Shown: positions 38,101-47,706 of the stretch, piece by piece
How the letters are laid out: each line of letters begins with the position of its first letter
Position numbering within the stretch: position 1 is the stretch's first letter
Source of the DNA: Eubacteriales bacterium
GTDB lineage: Bacteria; Bacillota; Clostridia; Oscillospirales; CAG-382
Direction: 5' to 3'
DNA length: 63,613 nucleotides
Assembly: GCA_028702135.1 (NCBI GenBank)
Contig: JAQVPJ010000012.1
Location: forward strand, 1-63,613
Translations under genes and position numbers: made by a program
The notes under the pieces: generated by a model
Databases searched by the model: none
The model's input: the letters and a program-made list of their open reading frames with translations, nothing else
What the model was told of the DNA's origin: nothing

Positions 38101-38349
38101 CTAATTATCTAAAATATCTTCTTTCGCAGGAGCACTCTTTGTTTTGCGTTTGTTCATAAGACTGCAGTTTGCGTAAAGTGTTTTTTTATACTCGGTAATT
38201 TTTTTTATAACCTCCTCTGCACTCTCAAGCGCGTAATACTTCCTGCCGTTCATCATCGTTATAAGAGTATCCGGCATCTGCTCGATGGTTTCGATGTGAT
38301 CGCAGTTCATGTAAAATTTTTCCTGATTAAGCTTGGTTAATTCAATCAT
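38101..38349 (-). CDS. flbD: FlbD-family flagellar protein
   Basis: 82 aa. It begins MIELTKLNQEKFYMNCDHIE and continues TMPDTLITMMNGRKYYALES-like sequence (here QMPDTLITMMNGRKYYALE), the pattern of the small FlbD/SwrD family found after flgE in Firmicutes. In Bacillus the homologue SwrD boosts motor torque. A charged C-terminal tail follows. GAAGGGAAGG lies upstream. Confidence 0.88.
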   Translation of the reverse strand: MIELTKLNQEKFYMNCDHIETIEQMPDTLITMMNGRKYYALESAEEVIKKITEYKKTLYANCSLMNKRKTKSAPAKEDILDN

Positions 38350-38378
38350 TTCAAACCTTCCCTTCTAACCGATAAAAA

Positions 38379-39203
38379 TTATCTCTTGATGTTTACAAGC
38401 TCCTCAAGCACCTGGTCTGAGGTAGTGATGACCCTTGAGTTTGCCTGAAAGCCTCTCTGAGCGATAATCATATCAGTAAATTCCTTTGTTAAATCAACGT
38501 TGGACATTTCCAAACCGCCGGATATAAGAGTGCCGGTAATGCTGCTGCCCGCATTTGTAATCAACGGCACACCCGAACTGGAGCTTTCCTTATAATTCAT
38601 GTTTCCTTCCTGGGACAAACCGCTGGGATTCGCAAATACTGCAAGCATTACGCTGCCTAATACATCGATAGTGTTTGTCACCGAGTTTGTGCCGGTTATC
38701 GTACCTCTCTCGGAAATCGAAAGACCCGTGTAATCCGAAAAGTCAGTGATTGTGAGCTTCGTAAGGTCATCGGTGAGTGCGCCCTCCATTACACCGAGAA
38801 CAAAGTTTCCGTTGGAATCGACGAGCGAACCATCGGAGTTGAACTCAAAGCTGCCGACTCTTGTGTATAGAATGTCGCTGGTTGCGTCCTGCACTACAAA
38901 ATATCCCTCACCCGAAATATACATATCAAGAGTGCTTCCCGTCTGTTTGTAGCCGCTTCTTGAAGTGTTTATTTCAATGGACGAAAGCGTGGAGCCATAG
39001 CCTATCTGGTTTATCTCCGATCCGCCGGAAGTCGCTGTAGCTGCGCTTTCTGCGCTTAGTGTCTGGTAATACAAGTCCGTGAAAAGCACGCTGCTCGACT
39101 TAAATCCCGTCGTGTTTACGTTAGCAATATTGTTACCGATTACATCAAGCATGGTCTGATGATTCCTAAGCCCGGTAACCGCTGAATACATTGATTTAAT
39201 CAT
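38379..39203 (-). CDS. flgE: FlgE, flagellar hook protein (short form)
   Basis: 274 aa, short for a hook protein (usually 350-400+ aa) but with the expected parts: VIGNNIANVNTTGFKSSSVLF at the N-terminus, GEGYFVVQDATSDILYTRVG in the middle, and SNVDLTKEFTDMIIAQRGFQ plus NSRVITTSDQVLEELVNIKR at the C-terminus. Position after flgD and the operon protein and before flbD supports FlgE over FlgG. The central D2 domain appears reduced. Confidence 0.87.
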   Translation of the reverse strand: MIKSMYSAVTGLRNHQTMLDVIGNNIANVNTTGFKSSSVLFTDLYYQTLSAESAATATSGGSEINQIGYGSTLSSIEINTSRSGYKQTGSTLDMYISGEGYFVVQDATSDILYTRVGSFEFNSDGSLVDSNGNFVLGVMEGALTDDLTKLTITDFSDYTGLSISERGTITGTNSVTNTIDVLGSVMLAVFANPSGLSQEGNMNYKESSSSGVPLITNAGSSITGTLISGGLEMSNVDLTKEFTDMIIAQRGFQANSRVITTSDQVLEELVNIKR

Positions 39204-39324
39204 TATATAATTCCTTTCAAATAGTTATTTTTTATTCGCACGAGAACACCGTTACGGTGATGTACTGTTTTATCGTTTCGGGCTTATCTGTCAGTCAAAG
39301 CCCGTTAGCCTCCGAATGGTCCGG

Positions 39325-39726
39325 CTATAAAATTACTGCTCCGTCCAAATTAGTAAAAACCTTTTGTTCGCTTACCTCACCGCCATCCATTACCGTGATC
39401 ACGACATTTGATGGGATGTTCACAATAAAGGCTCTGCTGTTCATAAGAATCAAGGAATCCCTGATACCCTTTTCCTCAGCAGCCTCAACTGCGCTGTTCA
39501 GCTTTGCAAGCTCCTCCACACTCAGATCGATTTCACGTTCGCTCATGCGGGAGAGTGCGTGCTTTGAAAAGTTAATACCGTTTGTTTTAGAAGAGTTTTC
39601 TAATATCTTTTCAAAAGACTCGGTTTCTGTTTTGCGTTCTGGTTTTGTAAATATATCTCCGTTTGGCTTTGTTTCTGTCACCCCGGGGGTATATTTCCAG
39701 AACTGACCGTCTATTCTTACTCCTAT
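39325..39726 (-). CDS. Flagellar operon protein (TIGR02530-like), probable ATA start
   Basis: 133 aa if translation begins at ATA 39726, which sits nine bases after a perfect GGAGGTGAT; a GTG at 39681 gives 118 aa with no ribosome-binding site. The longer form adds GVRIDGQFWKYTPG, resembling family N-termini. The core FSKHALSRMSEREIDLSVEE, EEKGIRDSLILMNSRAFIV and KVFTNLDGAVIL match the uncharacterised protein found between flgD and flgE in Firmicutes. Function unknown; soluble. Confidence 0.8.
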   Translation of the reverse strand: MGVRIDGQFWKYTPGVTETKPNGDIFTKPERKTETESFEKILENSSKTNGINFSKHALSRMSEREIDLSVEELAKLNSAVEAAEEKGIRDSLILMNSRAFIVNIPSNVVITVMDGGEVSEQKVFTNLDGAVIL

Positions 39727-39760
39727 TTTTCATCACCTCCGTTTAGGATTGAGTTGTTTA

Positions 39761-40168
39761 TCAGATGTCTATATCCAGTATGTCCCCAAGCTTGTAGTAT
39801 CCACCTTCCACAAGGATATAGGGCTCTCCGTCCTTGTAGCTGACCTGCTCAACTTCACCTATAACAACACCCGATAAACCGCTGCTGTCGTATTGTTGAA
39901 CGCTGACAGTTTTTCCAAGCAGGGATACAGCGGTGTTAGACAGCGTCGCTGCACTGAGTTGGTTTATCTGCGATAATGTCGCAAACTGTGCCATTTGAGC
40001 TATAAACTGCGTGTTGTCAACCGTGCTGTCCATACTCTGATTCTCAAGCTGTGCTGCCATCAGTGCGAAAAAATCGTCAATACCAAGATCCGCATTGGAT
40101 TGAATCGCTTTGGTAGGTGATATATACGCATTTGCGGATAACGCAGCGTTAATACCGTCTACAATCAT
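39761..40168 (-). CDS. flgD: FlgD, hook capping/assembly protein
   Basis: 135 aa: LGIDDFFALMAAQLENQSMD, then TQFIAQMAQFATLSQINQLS, the conserved FlgD N-terminal domain. The C-terminal Ig-like region of larger FlgD proteins is replaced by a short VSYKDGEPYILVEGGYYKLG tail, common in Firmicutes. It caps the growing hook. It follows fliK by 24 bp. Confidence 0.92.
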   Translation of the reverse strand: MIVDGINAALSANAYISPTKAIQSNADLGIDDFFALMAAQLENQSMDSTVDNTQFIAQMAQFATLSQINQLSAATLSNTAVSLLGKTVSVQQYDSSGLSGVVIGEVEQVSYKDGEPYILVEGGYYKLGDILDIDI

Positions 40169-40192
40169 TGAATATCATTCCTCTCATTAAAG

Positions 40193-41704
40193 TCATACAA
40201 GGCAGTCGATCGTTCCCGACCTTATTTTTACTGTCGGCAGAATTGTTACAGTATCGGATTCCATAAAACCATACTGTTCTTCATTCATGTAATGTCTTTT
40301 TCCTCCGTCCATCATGCCCTGTTCTCTTTTTGCAAACTGTCCGCCGGAAAACATCCGTGCGAATTCGTTTACCTCCTGCTTAACCGTCAAAGAAGACAGT
40401 TTAATCTCGTTTGCTCCGTTATTGGAAATAAGTTCGTTACGAAGAGTGTCCAACTCCTCACCGATTAGCTCCTTGGTTTCGGTAAGCTCGGTCTTAATGA
40501 CAATCTCAATCCCGTCGGTGTTGTTTTTCATCTCAACGGTAATCTCACCCAAGCCCTCGGGCTTCAGCTTGATTTTGAATTTGCCGTCAGTACCTTTTAC
40601 GGCTTCTGACTCGATCGCTCTTGCAATCTGCGGAACAACCTCCTCCGGCGTTACGGTCATTTTTGTTTCAGGTCTGCTCGTTTTGAAAGTAAACACCTTA
40701 TTAAAAACCGTATCCTGCCCTAAACTGATTTCTTCGGCACTAAAGATTTTCTTCGGTTTGACCTCCGGGATGTTTTTTCCCTTTTGTCCGGTTGTTGCAA
40801 CCCCCAAATCCTCCTGTGTCGCAATCTCCTTTTTCAAAGGTTCCCGTGCCGAAATCTCCATTTTCGAAGGCTCGCGTGTAGGTGCTTCATACGGTTCACC
40901 GCTTTCGCTCTTTACCGACAATACAGTTCCGAAAGCAGCAGGCCTTTTTTCAACAGCTCCGGCTTTAAGGTCCTTCGAAAAGGGTTTGTTCTCGCTCGGT
41001 ACAGGTTTTTTTTCTACGATGTCGTTCTGCAACTTGAGTTTACCGAACTCCCGTGTTTCGGTAACGATGCGGGAAATCTCTTTGGCTCCAATAGTGGTCC
41101 GGTTTGCTTTTCGATCGGTTGCGATTAAAGAGGATTCACCCTCAATAACGCCCCTGCTATCGTTGATTAACGAGTCTTTTATAATCCTTTCCGTCTTATT
41201 ATCCGAAAAATGATTGACTGTAACCGTAAAAACCTTCTCCGCATGCTCTTTGGATGGAAAAAAATCAACATGGATTTTTAATTCCTCAGCGGCTATTTCG
41301 GACGCTGCCACATCAGGCGGATTGTCCAACGGAGTTGTCATAGCCGTGTCGATAAAAACGATGCTTTGCCTCTCCGGAGATACCTTTTCTTTTTTCGGGA
41401 CTGATGCTTCCACTTGGTTCGGATTCTCTTTTTCGTTCTCGGTCCCGACGGTGTCTTCCGGTTTCAAAATACCGTAAGTTGCTCGCATGTTAACCCCGCC
41501 TTCGGTCACTTCGGTCTCTGCGGCCTGGCTTGATAGGGGCGACAGCAGCATTTCGAAAAATCCTGTATTCTCCCCACACGCTGCGCCTACACAAGCCGGC
41601 ATGCCCTTATTTAAAACAGGTTCTCCGAATATGGCGGGATTCCGCACTGTAAATGCGTTTGGTATGCTTATGTTTTTAATTTTGTCACCTCCTTTATAAA
41701 ACAT
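40193..41704 (-). CDS. fliK: FliK, hook-length control protein
   Basis: 503 aa from the ATG at 41704. The long low-complexity Lys/Glu/Thr-rich N-terminal and middle part is followed by a conserved C-terminal domain (about 365-450): FKIKLKPEGLGEITVEMKNN and LDTLRNELISNNGANEIKL. It measures hook length and triggers FlhB switching. A perfect AGGAGGTGAC (41684-41693) lies inside this frame and points to an ATT at 41680 as the true start; the ATG has only a weak site upstream. Confidence 0.87.
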   Translation of the reverse strand: MFYKGGDKIKNISIPNAFTVRNPAIFGEPVLNKGMPACVGAACGENTGFFEMLLSPLSSQAAETEVTEGGVNMRATYGILKPEDTVGTENEKENPNQVEASVPKKEKVSPERQSIVFIDTAMTTPLDNPPDVAASEIAAEELKIHVDFFPSKEHAEKVFTVTVNHFSDNKTERIIKDSLINDSRGVIEGESSLIATDRKANRTTIGAKEISRIVTETREFGKLKLQNDIVEKKPVPSENKPFSKDLKAGAVEKRPAAFGTVLSVKSESGEPYEAPTREPSKMEISAREPLKKEIATQEDLGVATTGQKGKNIPEVKPKKIFSAEEISLGQDTVFNKVFTFKTSRPETKMTVTPEEVVPQIARAIESEAVKGTDGKFKIKLKPEGLGEITVEMKNNTDGIEIVIKTELTETKELIGEELDTLRNELISNNGANEIKLSSLTVKQEVNEFARMFSGGQFAKREQGMMDGGKRHYMNEEQYGFMESDTVTILPTVKIRSGTIDCLV

Positions 41705-41707
41705 TTT

Positions 41708-42151
41708 TTACTCTACCGCTGAATTTATATAAGCTATAAATTCCTCAATAAACTTTTCCTCGCTCTTTCTTTCACAGGCTCTGTACTGCTCGTATTTACC
41801 CTCTCTTAGCTTTTCTGTAGTTGTTTTCTCCTTGGAAACCTGCACTAATTTATCTATCTGCTTGTCTATCAACAGCTTTTTTTCTTCCATTGTTTTTTTC
41901 AGATTTTTCATTTTTTTCTTTATCATCTCTATATAAATCAGCATTACAGCAATATTGTTGATGCTTGTACCTTTTATGCATTTATTCAGGTAGTTCATTC
42001 TGTTTAGCTCATACTCACTCATAAGCTGCGCAAGCTGACCCTCAAGCTCGTTATACTCGGCACGCATAACAGCAAGAATCTCCTTTTCCCTTCGTTGTAT
42101 ATGCGTATTGTATTCCAGTACCTTTTGAAGCGAAAACTTAAATTTTTTCAT
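41708..42151 (-). CDS. fliJ: FliJ, export-apparatus stalk/chaperone-escort protein
   Basis: 147 aa, almost wholly coiled coil, with the FliJ opening KKFKFSLQKVLEYNTHIQRR and heptads through to the C-terminus. FliJ sits in the FliI hexamer and contacts FlhA. It lies between fliI and fliK, 22 bp after fliI. Confidence 0.92.
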   Translation of the reverse strand: MKKFKFSLQKVLEYNTHIQRREKEILAVMRAEYNELEGQLAQLMSEYELNRMNYLNKCIKGTSINNIAVMLIYIEMIKKKMKNLKKTMEEKKLLIDKQIDKLVQVSKEKTTTEKLREGKYEQYRACERKSEEKFIEEFIAYINSAVE

Positions 42152-42173
42152 TTACCGCACTCTCTTATTCTGT

Positions 42174-43472
42174 TCAGATCAGTTCATTCATCAACCGCAT
42201 GGTCTCTTCGAAGCTGAACTTCTCATGAATCTTTTGCGTAAGAAAACCGTTTATCCTGTCTATATTTTCAATCGCATAATCGATTTTCGGGTTGGTTCCG
42301 CTTTTATATGCCCCGATGCTTATTAGGTCATAATTATCATAATACGCAGAAAGCGTGGACCTGACCTTTGCTGCTGCTTCCAAATGCTCTGGCTCGACTA
42401 TTTCTGTCATAATTCGACTTATGCTTGCCAAAATATCGATTGCGGGATAATGATTGCGCATAGCGATAGCTCTTGATAATACGATATGTCCATCGATAAT
42501 ACCCCTGACAGTGTCCGAAATCGGCTCATTAACATCATCACCCTCGACAAGCACCGTATAAATCCCGGTAATAGAGCCTTTCTCAAAGTTCCCGGTTCTT
42601 TCAAGAAGTTTCGGCAGCAGAGCGTATAACGAGGGAGTGTAGCCTCTTGCGACGGGTGGTTCTCCGGTGGCAAGTCCTATCTCACGCTGTGCCATCGCAA
42701 ACCGTGTCAGTGAATCCATCATAAGCAGTACATCCATGCCCTGATCCTTAAAGAACTCGGCGATAGCGGTTGCCGTCATTGCGCATTTAAGACGCATCAT
42801 CGCAGGCTGGTCGGATGTTGCTACAACAAGCACCGTCCTCGCCATACCCGACTCCTGAAGATCCCTCTCGATAAAACCTCTTACCTCTCTGCCTCTCTCA
42901 CCGACAAGTGCGATAACATTTACATCCGCTTCTATATTACGGGCAATCATTCCCATCAGGGTGCTCTTGCCGACTCCGCTTCCTGAGAAAATGCCCATTC
43001 TCTGACCTTTTCCAATCGTAAGCAGGGAATCTATGGGTTTTATGCCCATTATAATAGGCTCGCTTATCTGCGGTCTTAGGAGCGGATTTGACGGTGTACC
43101 CTGAACCGGATAGCTCCTCTCTGTTTGTATATCCCCCCTCCCATCGATGGGGTTGCCGAAGCCGTCGATTACCCTGCCGATGAGGTTTTTACCTACCGGA
43201 ATACGCGGAGACTCACCGGTTGACTCCACCACACTGCCCTTTGTAATGCCGTTTGTATCCTCATATGGCATCAGAATCACCCTGTTGTCCTTGAATCCGA
43301 CGACCTCCGCTTTTATATGAGTATTGTTTTTCAGACTGTGTATCCTGCATACAGTGCCTATGTCTGCGTTCGGTCCGGTGCTCTCGATAACCATTCCTAC
43401 TAATTTATCTATTTTTCCTTTTGTATTTATCGGATTCGTATTCTCAATAACCTCAAAAAGCCTGTTAAACAA
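42174..43472 (-). CDS. fliI: FliI, flagellum-specific ATPase
   Basis: 432 aa. Walker A GIFSGSGVGKSTLMG, Walker B VLLMMDSLTRFAMAQ and the export-ATPase pattern PVQGTPSNPLLRPQISEPI. Related to the F1 beta subunit; powers unfolding and export of flagellar substrates with FliH and FliJ. The start is a TTG at 43472 that overlaps the end of fliH by 8 bp, with GGAACAGGAA upstream. Confidence 0.96.
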   Translation of the reverse strand: MFNRLFEVIENTNPINTKGKIDKLVGMVIESTGPNADIGTVCRIHSLKNNTHIKAEVVGFKDNRVILMPYEDTNGITKGSVVESTGESPRIPVGKNLIGRVIDGFGNPIDGRGDIQTERSYPVQGTPSNPLLRPQISEPIIMGIKPIDSLLTIGKGQRMGIFSGSGVGKSTLMGMIARNIEADVNVIALVGERGREVRGFIERDLQESGMARTVLVVATSDQPAMMRLKCAMTATAIAEFFKDQGMDVLLMMDSLTRFAMAQREIGLATGEPPVARGYTPSLYALLPKLLERTGNFEKGSITGIYTVLVEGDDVNEPISDTVRGIIDGHIVLSRAIAMRNHYPAIDILASISRIMTEIVEPEHLEAAAKVRSTLSAYYDNYDLISIGAYKSGTNPKIDYAIENIDRINGFLTQKIHEKFSFEETMRLMNELI

Positions 43473-44166
43473 TTTCCTGTTCCTCTTGTAAAAGTCGATT
43501 CGCAGCTTTTTTTAAAAAACTTAACTGTGTGTCTATTCCGGAATCAACTATCTTTTCAGCTGTCTCGACAATGCAGCTCCCCTTTGGAGCATTATCCAAA
43601 ACCTTTATATTAATACGCTCCGCACCGCTTACCATTCCGAGCAACTGATCACTGTGGGAGGTGGCGAAAACAGCATCGGAATCCGAGACAGAGAGCCTAA
43701 CCCACTTCTGTGCCACTATATCCTTGACGGCTTTTTCATATATGTCAAGAAACAAGCCCTGGTCTTCAGTAAGCTTGCGGTTTACAACCTTTTCAGCGAC
43801 TTTAAAAGCAAGTTCGATAATATTGCTTCTGTTTTCGGTAAGAAAGCTGATCTTATTCGCCTCAAGCTCGCTAATAATCCGCTTAATCTCCTCGAGTCCA
43901 GCGTTGTACTTTTCTGTCGCTTGCTCCTGACCTTTATTAAAGCCCTCGGCAAATCCTCTCTCACTTGCAATTTCAAACTCTTTTTTAGCGGCAAGTACGG
44001 CGTTTCTATTGATTTCTTCCGCCGCCTCTGTTGCTTTATCGAGGATTGTTTTCGCTTTCGATTCTGCATCGGGTATTGAACTTTTGCGATTTATCCTCTT
44101 AACTCTGATAGTTTCATAAGGTGTCCCGCTTATTTCTATATTTTCGTTCTTTAAAAGATTAGACAA
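43465..44166 (-). CDS. fliH: FliH, negative regulator/stator of FliI
   Basis: 233 aa. An Ala/Glu-rich coiled-coil N-terminal half contains a glycine-repeat-like GFAEGFNKGQE. The C-terminal domain (ELAFKVAEKVVNRKLTEDQG ... VLDNAPKGSCIVETAEKIVD) binds FliI. It starts with TTG at 44166, overlaps fliG by 8 bp and has AAAGGA eight bases upstream. It links FliI to the C-ring. Confidence 0.92.
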   Translation of the reverse strand: MSNLLKNENIEISGTPYETIRVKRINRKSSIPDAESKAKTILDKATEAAEEINRNAVLAAKKEFEIASERGFAEGFNKGQEQATEKYNAGLEEIKRIISELEANKISFLTENRSNIIELAFKVAEKVVNRKLTEDQGLFLDIYEKAVKDIVAQKWVRLSVSDSDAVFATSHSDQLLGMVSGAERINIKVLDNAPKGSCIVETAEKIVDSGIDTQLSFLKKAANRLLQEEQEIV

Positions 44167-45172
44167 CTATCTCATCCTTTCTTCCCCTCGAAATATAGAT
44201 ATCACCCGACTCTTCTAACGTTCTGACGAGTGCAACCAGCTTTTGCTGTTTCTCCTCGACATCCGAAAGCCTTACACCGCGCAGATACTTTGATTCTTCT
44301 TCCATCGTTTCCTTCATACGTAGGGACATATTCTCGTAGATCCTGTCCGTGACATCTTTGCTGAGACCTTTTAATGCAATCAACAAATCACCTGTATTGA
44401 CATCTTGCAAAAATCTCTGTATATAAATCGGATCGAGCGTTGCAATATCCTCGAAAACAAACATACAGTTCCTAATCTCTTCACAGAGCTTGGGATCTTT
44501 TTTGGACAGTTCTTCCAAAATGTATTTTTCGGTACTTCTGTCTACGGAGTTCAAAACCTCGGCAATATACTTTGCACCGCCTATCTCCGTAATACCCGTA
44601 GTCTCGTTCATAGACATTTTGTGTTCTATGAGTTTTTCGACATCTTTTACAACCTCGGGAGAAGTGCTCTCCATTAAAGCGATTCGTTCTGCAACATCTA
44701 TCTGAATATCGCGCGGCAGTTCACTCAGAATGACTGCGGATTGCTCTGTTGTACAATAGGACAAAATAAGGGCTATCGTCTGAGGGTGCTCGTTTTGTAT
44801 AAGAATCAAAAGCTGCTTTGGATCAACCTTATAGATAAAATCGAAGGATCTGACCTGAAGTGACTTTGTAATCTTGTCGATAAGCTCTGCAGCGACGGAT
44901 GTACCCTTTGACTTTTCAAGCACAGCCTTCGCATATTCGATTCCGCCCTCGGTTATAAAGGTCTGTGCCTGACATAGACTATAGAACTCGTCCATAGTAT
45001 CCTCGACCACCTCGGCGGTCAATGCAGGCATTGTAGCGATTTTTACTGTGAGCATCTCTATCTCATCTTCATGCAGGTATCTGAAAACCTGTGAGGCGTT
45101 GTCTACCCCGAGCGACAGAACAACAGTAGCCGCTTTTCTCAGTGACTCGGATTTATTTCCCTTTAGGTTCAT
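44159..45172 (-). CDS. fliG: FliG, motor switch and torque protein
   Basis: 337 aa from the ATG at 45172 (GAAGGAGG upstream and ATGA overlap with the fliF stop). The N-terminal domain binds the MS ring. The middle EHPQTIALILSY motif binds FliM. The C-terminal torque helix region (about 270-320, LIALKGLSKDVTDRIYENMS) contacts MotA. Full length. Confidence 0.96.
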   Translation of the reverse strand: MNLKGNKSESLRKAATVVLSLGVDNASQVFRYLHEDEIEMLTVKIATMPALTAEVVEDTMDEFYSLCQAQTFITEGGIEYAKAVLEKSKGTSVAAELIDKITKSLQVRSFDFIYKVDPKQLLILIQNEHPQTIALILSYCTTEQSAVILSELPRDIQIDVAERIALMESTSPEVVKDVEKLIEHKMSMNETTGITEIGGAKYIAEVLNSVDRSTEKYILEELSKKDPKLCEEIRNCMFVFEDIATLDPIYIQRFLQDVNTGDLLIALKGLSKDVTDRIYENMSLRMKETMEEESKYLRGVRLSDVEEKQQKLVALVRTLEESGDIYISRGRKDEIVV

Positions 45173-46788
45173 TTGTTCTCTTCCTCCTTCATCCATACCC
45201 TCAGTAATTGGGCTACAGTTTCAGGATTGCTTGAGGAGAATTCCTTTATCTGACGCTTCAAAGCCTGTTCTCTGGTTTCGTTTAAAACTATCTCGCCCGG
45301 CATATCCTCCTGCCTTGGATTTGGAGCGGTAGGACTTCTCTTCTCCTCCGAAGCACCGAATTTCCCAGTGAGCATAATCTTGTTCACTTTCTTTTTCATC
45401 TTCAATACCGTTCTTACAAGTATGAAAACAGAAACAAGCAAAATCAACATACTCGCAAAAATAATAATACCGGTAGTTCCGATTCTTTCTAAAATATCCT
45501 TTAATGAGCCTGTAAACAGACCCTCGCCTCCGGGTTGTGAAATATCGTATGATTCCTCTGATTTTATAAACTGGGCGGAGGAGACGGCAATCTTGTCCTT
45601 CGAGATCCCCATGCTGTAAGCGACAAGTTCCCTGTAATCCTCTACCTTTTCATCGGTTAGTTCGTCGGTGTTGATTATTAAAGCAACAGAAATATCGGTT
45701 ATGTTACCCCCGTTATCCTGAATTATCCTGACAAGTTGATTAACAAGATACTCTGCGCTGAAGCTGTCGCTTGATGATATTTTATTTTCATCGTTTTCGA
45801 TACTCGCTTCATCGCTTGTATCTGTATCCGACGTTTCGTTATAGACCGGCGGGTTTTTATTAGAGTTATCATCATTTACGGTTTTTCCGCTCCTCTCAAC
45901 CCAGGATATTATACCGTTCTCACCTATTACCGGAGTATAGATCGTCTCCTCGCTTGAGATGACATCGAAATCGACAACCGTATTGACCGCTATGCTCATT
46001 CCGTTTTCACCCAAAATCGGCTTTAGGAAATCTCTTACCTTTTTTTCATATATATCGTTTATTATATTGACGGTCTGTACCTTAACATAAGCGTTGTCCG
46101 TACCGAAGACGCCTTTATCCTTTGAGTTAAGCTGTACGCCCTCTCCGTCAATAATTACAACATTATCGTTCGAAAGCCCGGTAACACTGTTAGCGACAAG
46201 ATTTTCAATACCGTTTATCTGACCTGCTGAGAGCGATAGCGTACCGTTCATTTTTAAAATAACGGACGCTGTTGCGGGAACCTCGTCATCCTTGAGTACA
46301 TATGAGTTATCCTCCGGGATACTTAATGTTACTATTACATCCTTTACGCCCTGAAGGGTTTTTATGGATTCCTGAATCCGTTCCTGCAACTGGAATACAA
46401 GGAGCTGTTTTTTTTCATAGTCTGTCGTGAGCAGGCTCGATTGCTCGGTAAAAATGTCATATGACAGGGAACTTTTAGGATAACCCTGAACGGCAAGCTG
46501 CATCTTAAGCGTGGCAACCTGATCTGTCGGGACAAGTATCGTATTCTCATCCTTTACCTTTACGTCAACCGCCATATCCTCAAGTACGGAATATATCTCC
46601 GCTGCTTCGTTGGTCGATAAACCTGAATAAAGACGCGAGTACTTTCCGCTGTTAAAGATAAGGGAAATTAAAATCGCTCCCGCGATAACAATACCAAGGG
46701 TAGTGATTATAATAACTATTTTCTTTTTTCCGAGCTTTTTATAAAACTCTTTTATTTGACTTGCAATTTCAGAAATTGAAAATTTCAT
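45169..46788 (-). CDS. fliF: FliF, MS-ring protein
   Basis: 539 aa. TM1 (about residues 23-46), ring-building domains with YSRLYSGLSTNEAAEIYSVL and VKVQTVNIINDIYEKKVRDF, a Ser/Asp/Glu-rich loop (about 300-330), TM2 (about 438-460) and a cytoplasmic tail that binds FliG (PETVAQLLRVWMKEEENK). Platform for the rod, export gate and C-ring. About 105 bp separate it from fliE. Confidence 0.96.
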   Translation of the reverse strand: MKFSISEIASQIKEFYKKLGKKKIVIIITTLGIVIAGAILISLIFNSGKYSRLYSGLSTNEAAEIYSVLEDMAVDVKVKDENTILVPTDQVATLKMQLAVQGYPKSSLSYDIFTEQSSLLTTDYEKKQLLVFQLQERIQESIKTLQGVKDVIVTLSIPEDNSYVLKDDEVPATASVILKMNGTLSLSAGQINGIENLVANSVTGLSNDNVVIIDGEGVQLNSKDKGVFGTDNAYVKVQTVNIINDIYEKKVRDFLKPILGENGMSIAVNTVVDFDVISSEETIYTPVIGENGIISWVERSGKTVNDDNSNKNPPVYNETSDTDTSDEASIENDENKISSSDSFSAEYLVNQLVRIIQDNGGNITDISVALIINTDELTDEKVEDYRELVAYSMGISKDKIAVSSAQFIKSEESYDISQPGGEGLFTGSLKDILERIGTTGIIIFASMLILLVSVFILVRTVLKMKKKVNKIMLTGKFGASEEKRSPTAPNPRQEDMPGEIVLNETREQALKRQIKEFSSSNPETVAQLLRVWMKEEENK

Positions 46789-46894
46789 TTTTCATTATTT
46801 TGCAGTTAGCCGTACTTTATAAGAAAAAAAGCATCGGCAACAGTGCGTTCCCTTCTTCTGTATTAAGGTTTTTGTGAATAAATAAGCTTCTTAC

Positions 46895-47206
46895 CTACAA
46901 AGTTATATTCATAATCTCCTTATATGCATCAAGAGCTTTGTTTCGCACCTGTACCAATGTCTGTATCGCCAAATCTGCTTTTGCCATATTTATTGTAAGT
47001 GTATGTAATGCATCGGCATCTCCCGCCGCTATTTTCAAAGCATCCCTCTTTACGGCAACATCCGTCTCATACACGCTTGACACGGCGTCACTTAGCATAT
47101 CTGCGAAGGGAATGAAACTGTCGTCTGATTCCGCAACAGAAACTGTACTTTGATTTTGCAATATACTGTTTATAATCTCATTTGCTGTTATGGGTGATAT
47201 TGTCAT
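46895..47206 (-). CDS. fliE: FliE, MS ring-rod junction protein
   Basis: 103 aa: FADMLSDAVSSVYETDVAVK, then HTLTINMAKADLAIQTLVQV and RNKALDAYKEIMNITL, the FliE signature. Exported first by the type III system and needed to start rod assembly. It follows flgC in the standard flgB-flgC-fliE order. Confidence 0.95.
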   Translation of the reverse strand: MTISPITANEIINSILQNQSTVSVAESDDSFIPFADMLSDAVSSVYETDVAVKRDALKIAAGDADALHTLTINMAKADLAIQTLVQVRNKALDAYKEIMNITL

Positions 47207-47253
47207 AATAACGATCGTTCCTTTCTGTAGTCGCTTAACAATCGGTTCGAATG

Positions 47254-47688
47254 TTATCTGCCTATTTCAAGCGCTTTTACCGCCATATCCTTAACCGCAT
47301 TGAATACTGTTACATTCGCCTCATAATTGCGGGAGGCTGATATCATCTCTATCATTTCTTCTACTGTATTTATCGAAGGTCTTTGAACATACCCTTCCTC
47401 ATTTGCCAATGGATTACCGGGGTCATATTCCATAATGAACGCTTCATCGCTTTCATAAATCTCACTTACCACTACTCCCCCGTTAATCGACATCGCTTGG
47501 TCAAGGCTTGATGAAAAACTCAAATCATCTGTTTTCTCGGATAAAACGACCGACTTTCTCCTATACGCTTCTCCTGTAGCAGTCACGATGGAATCTGCGT
47601 TAGCAAGATTTTGGGCAACTATATTCATCCTCAGCTTCTGTGCCGTCAATGCAGAACCGGAAATATCCAACGAACTCAAAAATGCCAT
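47254..47688 (-). CDS. flgC: FlgC, proximal rod protein
   Basis: 144 aa: AFLSSLDISGSALTAQKLRM, NIVAQNLANADSI at the N-terminus and RPSINTVEEMIEMISASRNY plus EANVTVFNAVKDMAVKALEI at the C-terminus. Rod component. It lies 18 bp after flgB; GAAGGGAGGG precedes the ATG. Confidence 0.95.
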   Translation of the reverse strand: MAFLSSLDISGSALTAQKLRMNIVAQNLANADSIVTATGEAYRRKSVVLSEKTDDLSFSSSLDQAMSINGGVVVSEIYESDEAFIMEYDPGNPLANEEGYVQRPSINTVEEMIEMISASRNYEANVTVFNAVKDMAVKALEIGR

Positions 47689-47706
47689 TCTTATCCCTCC
47701 CGTATA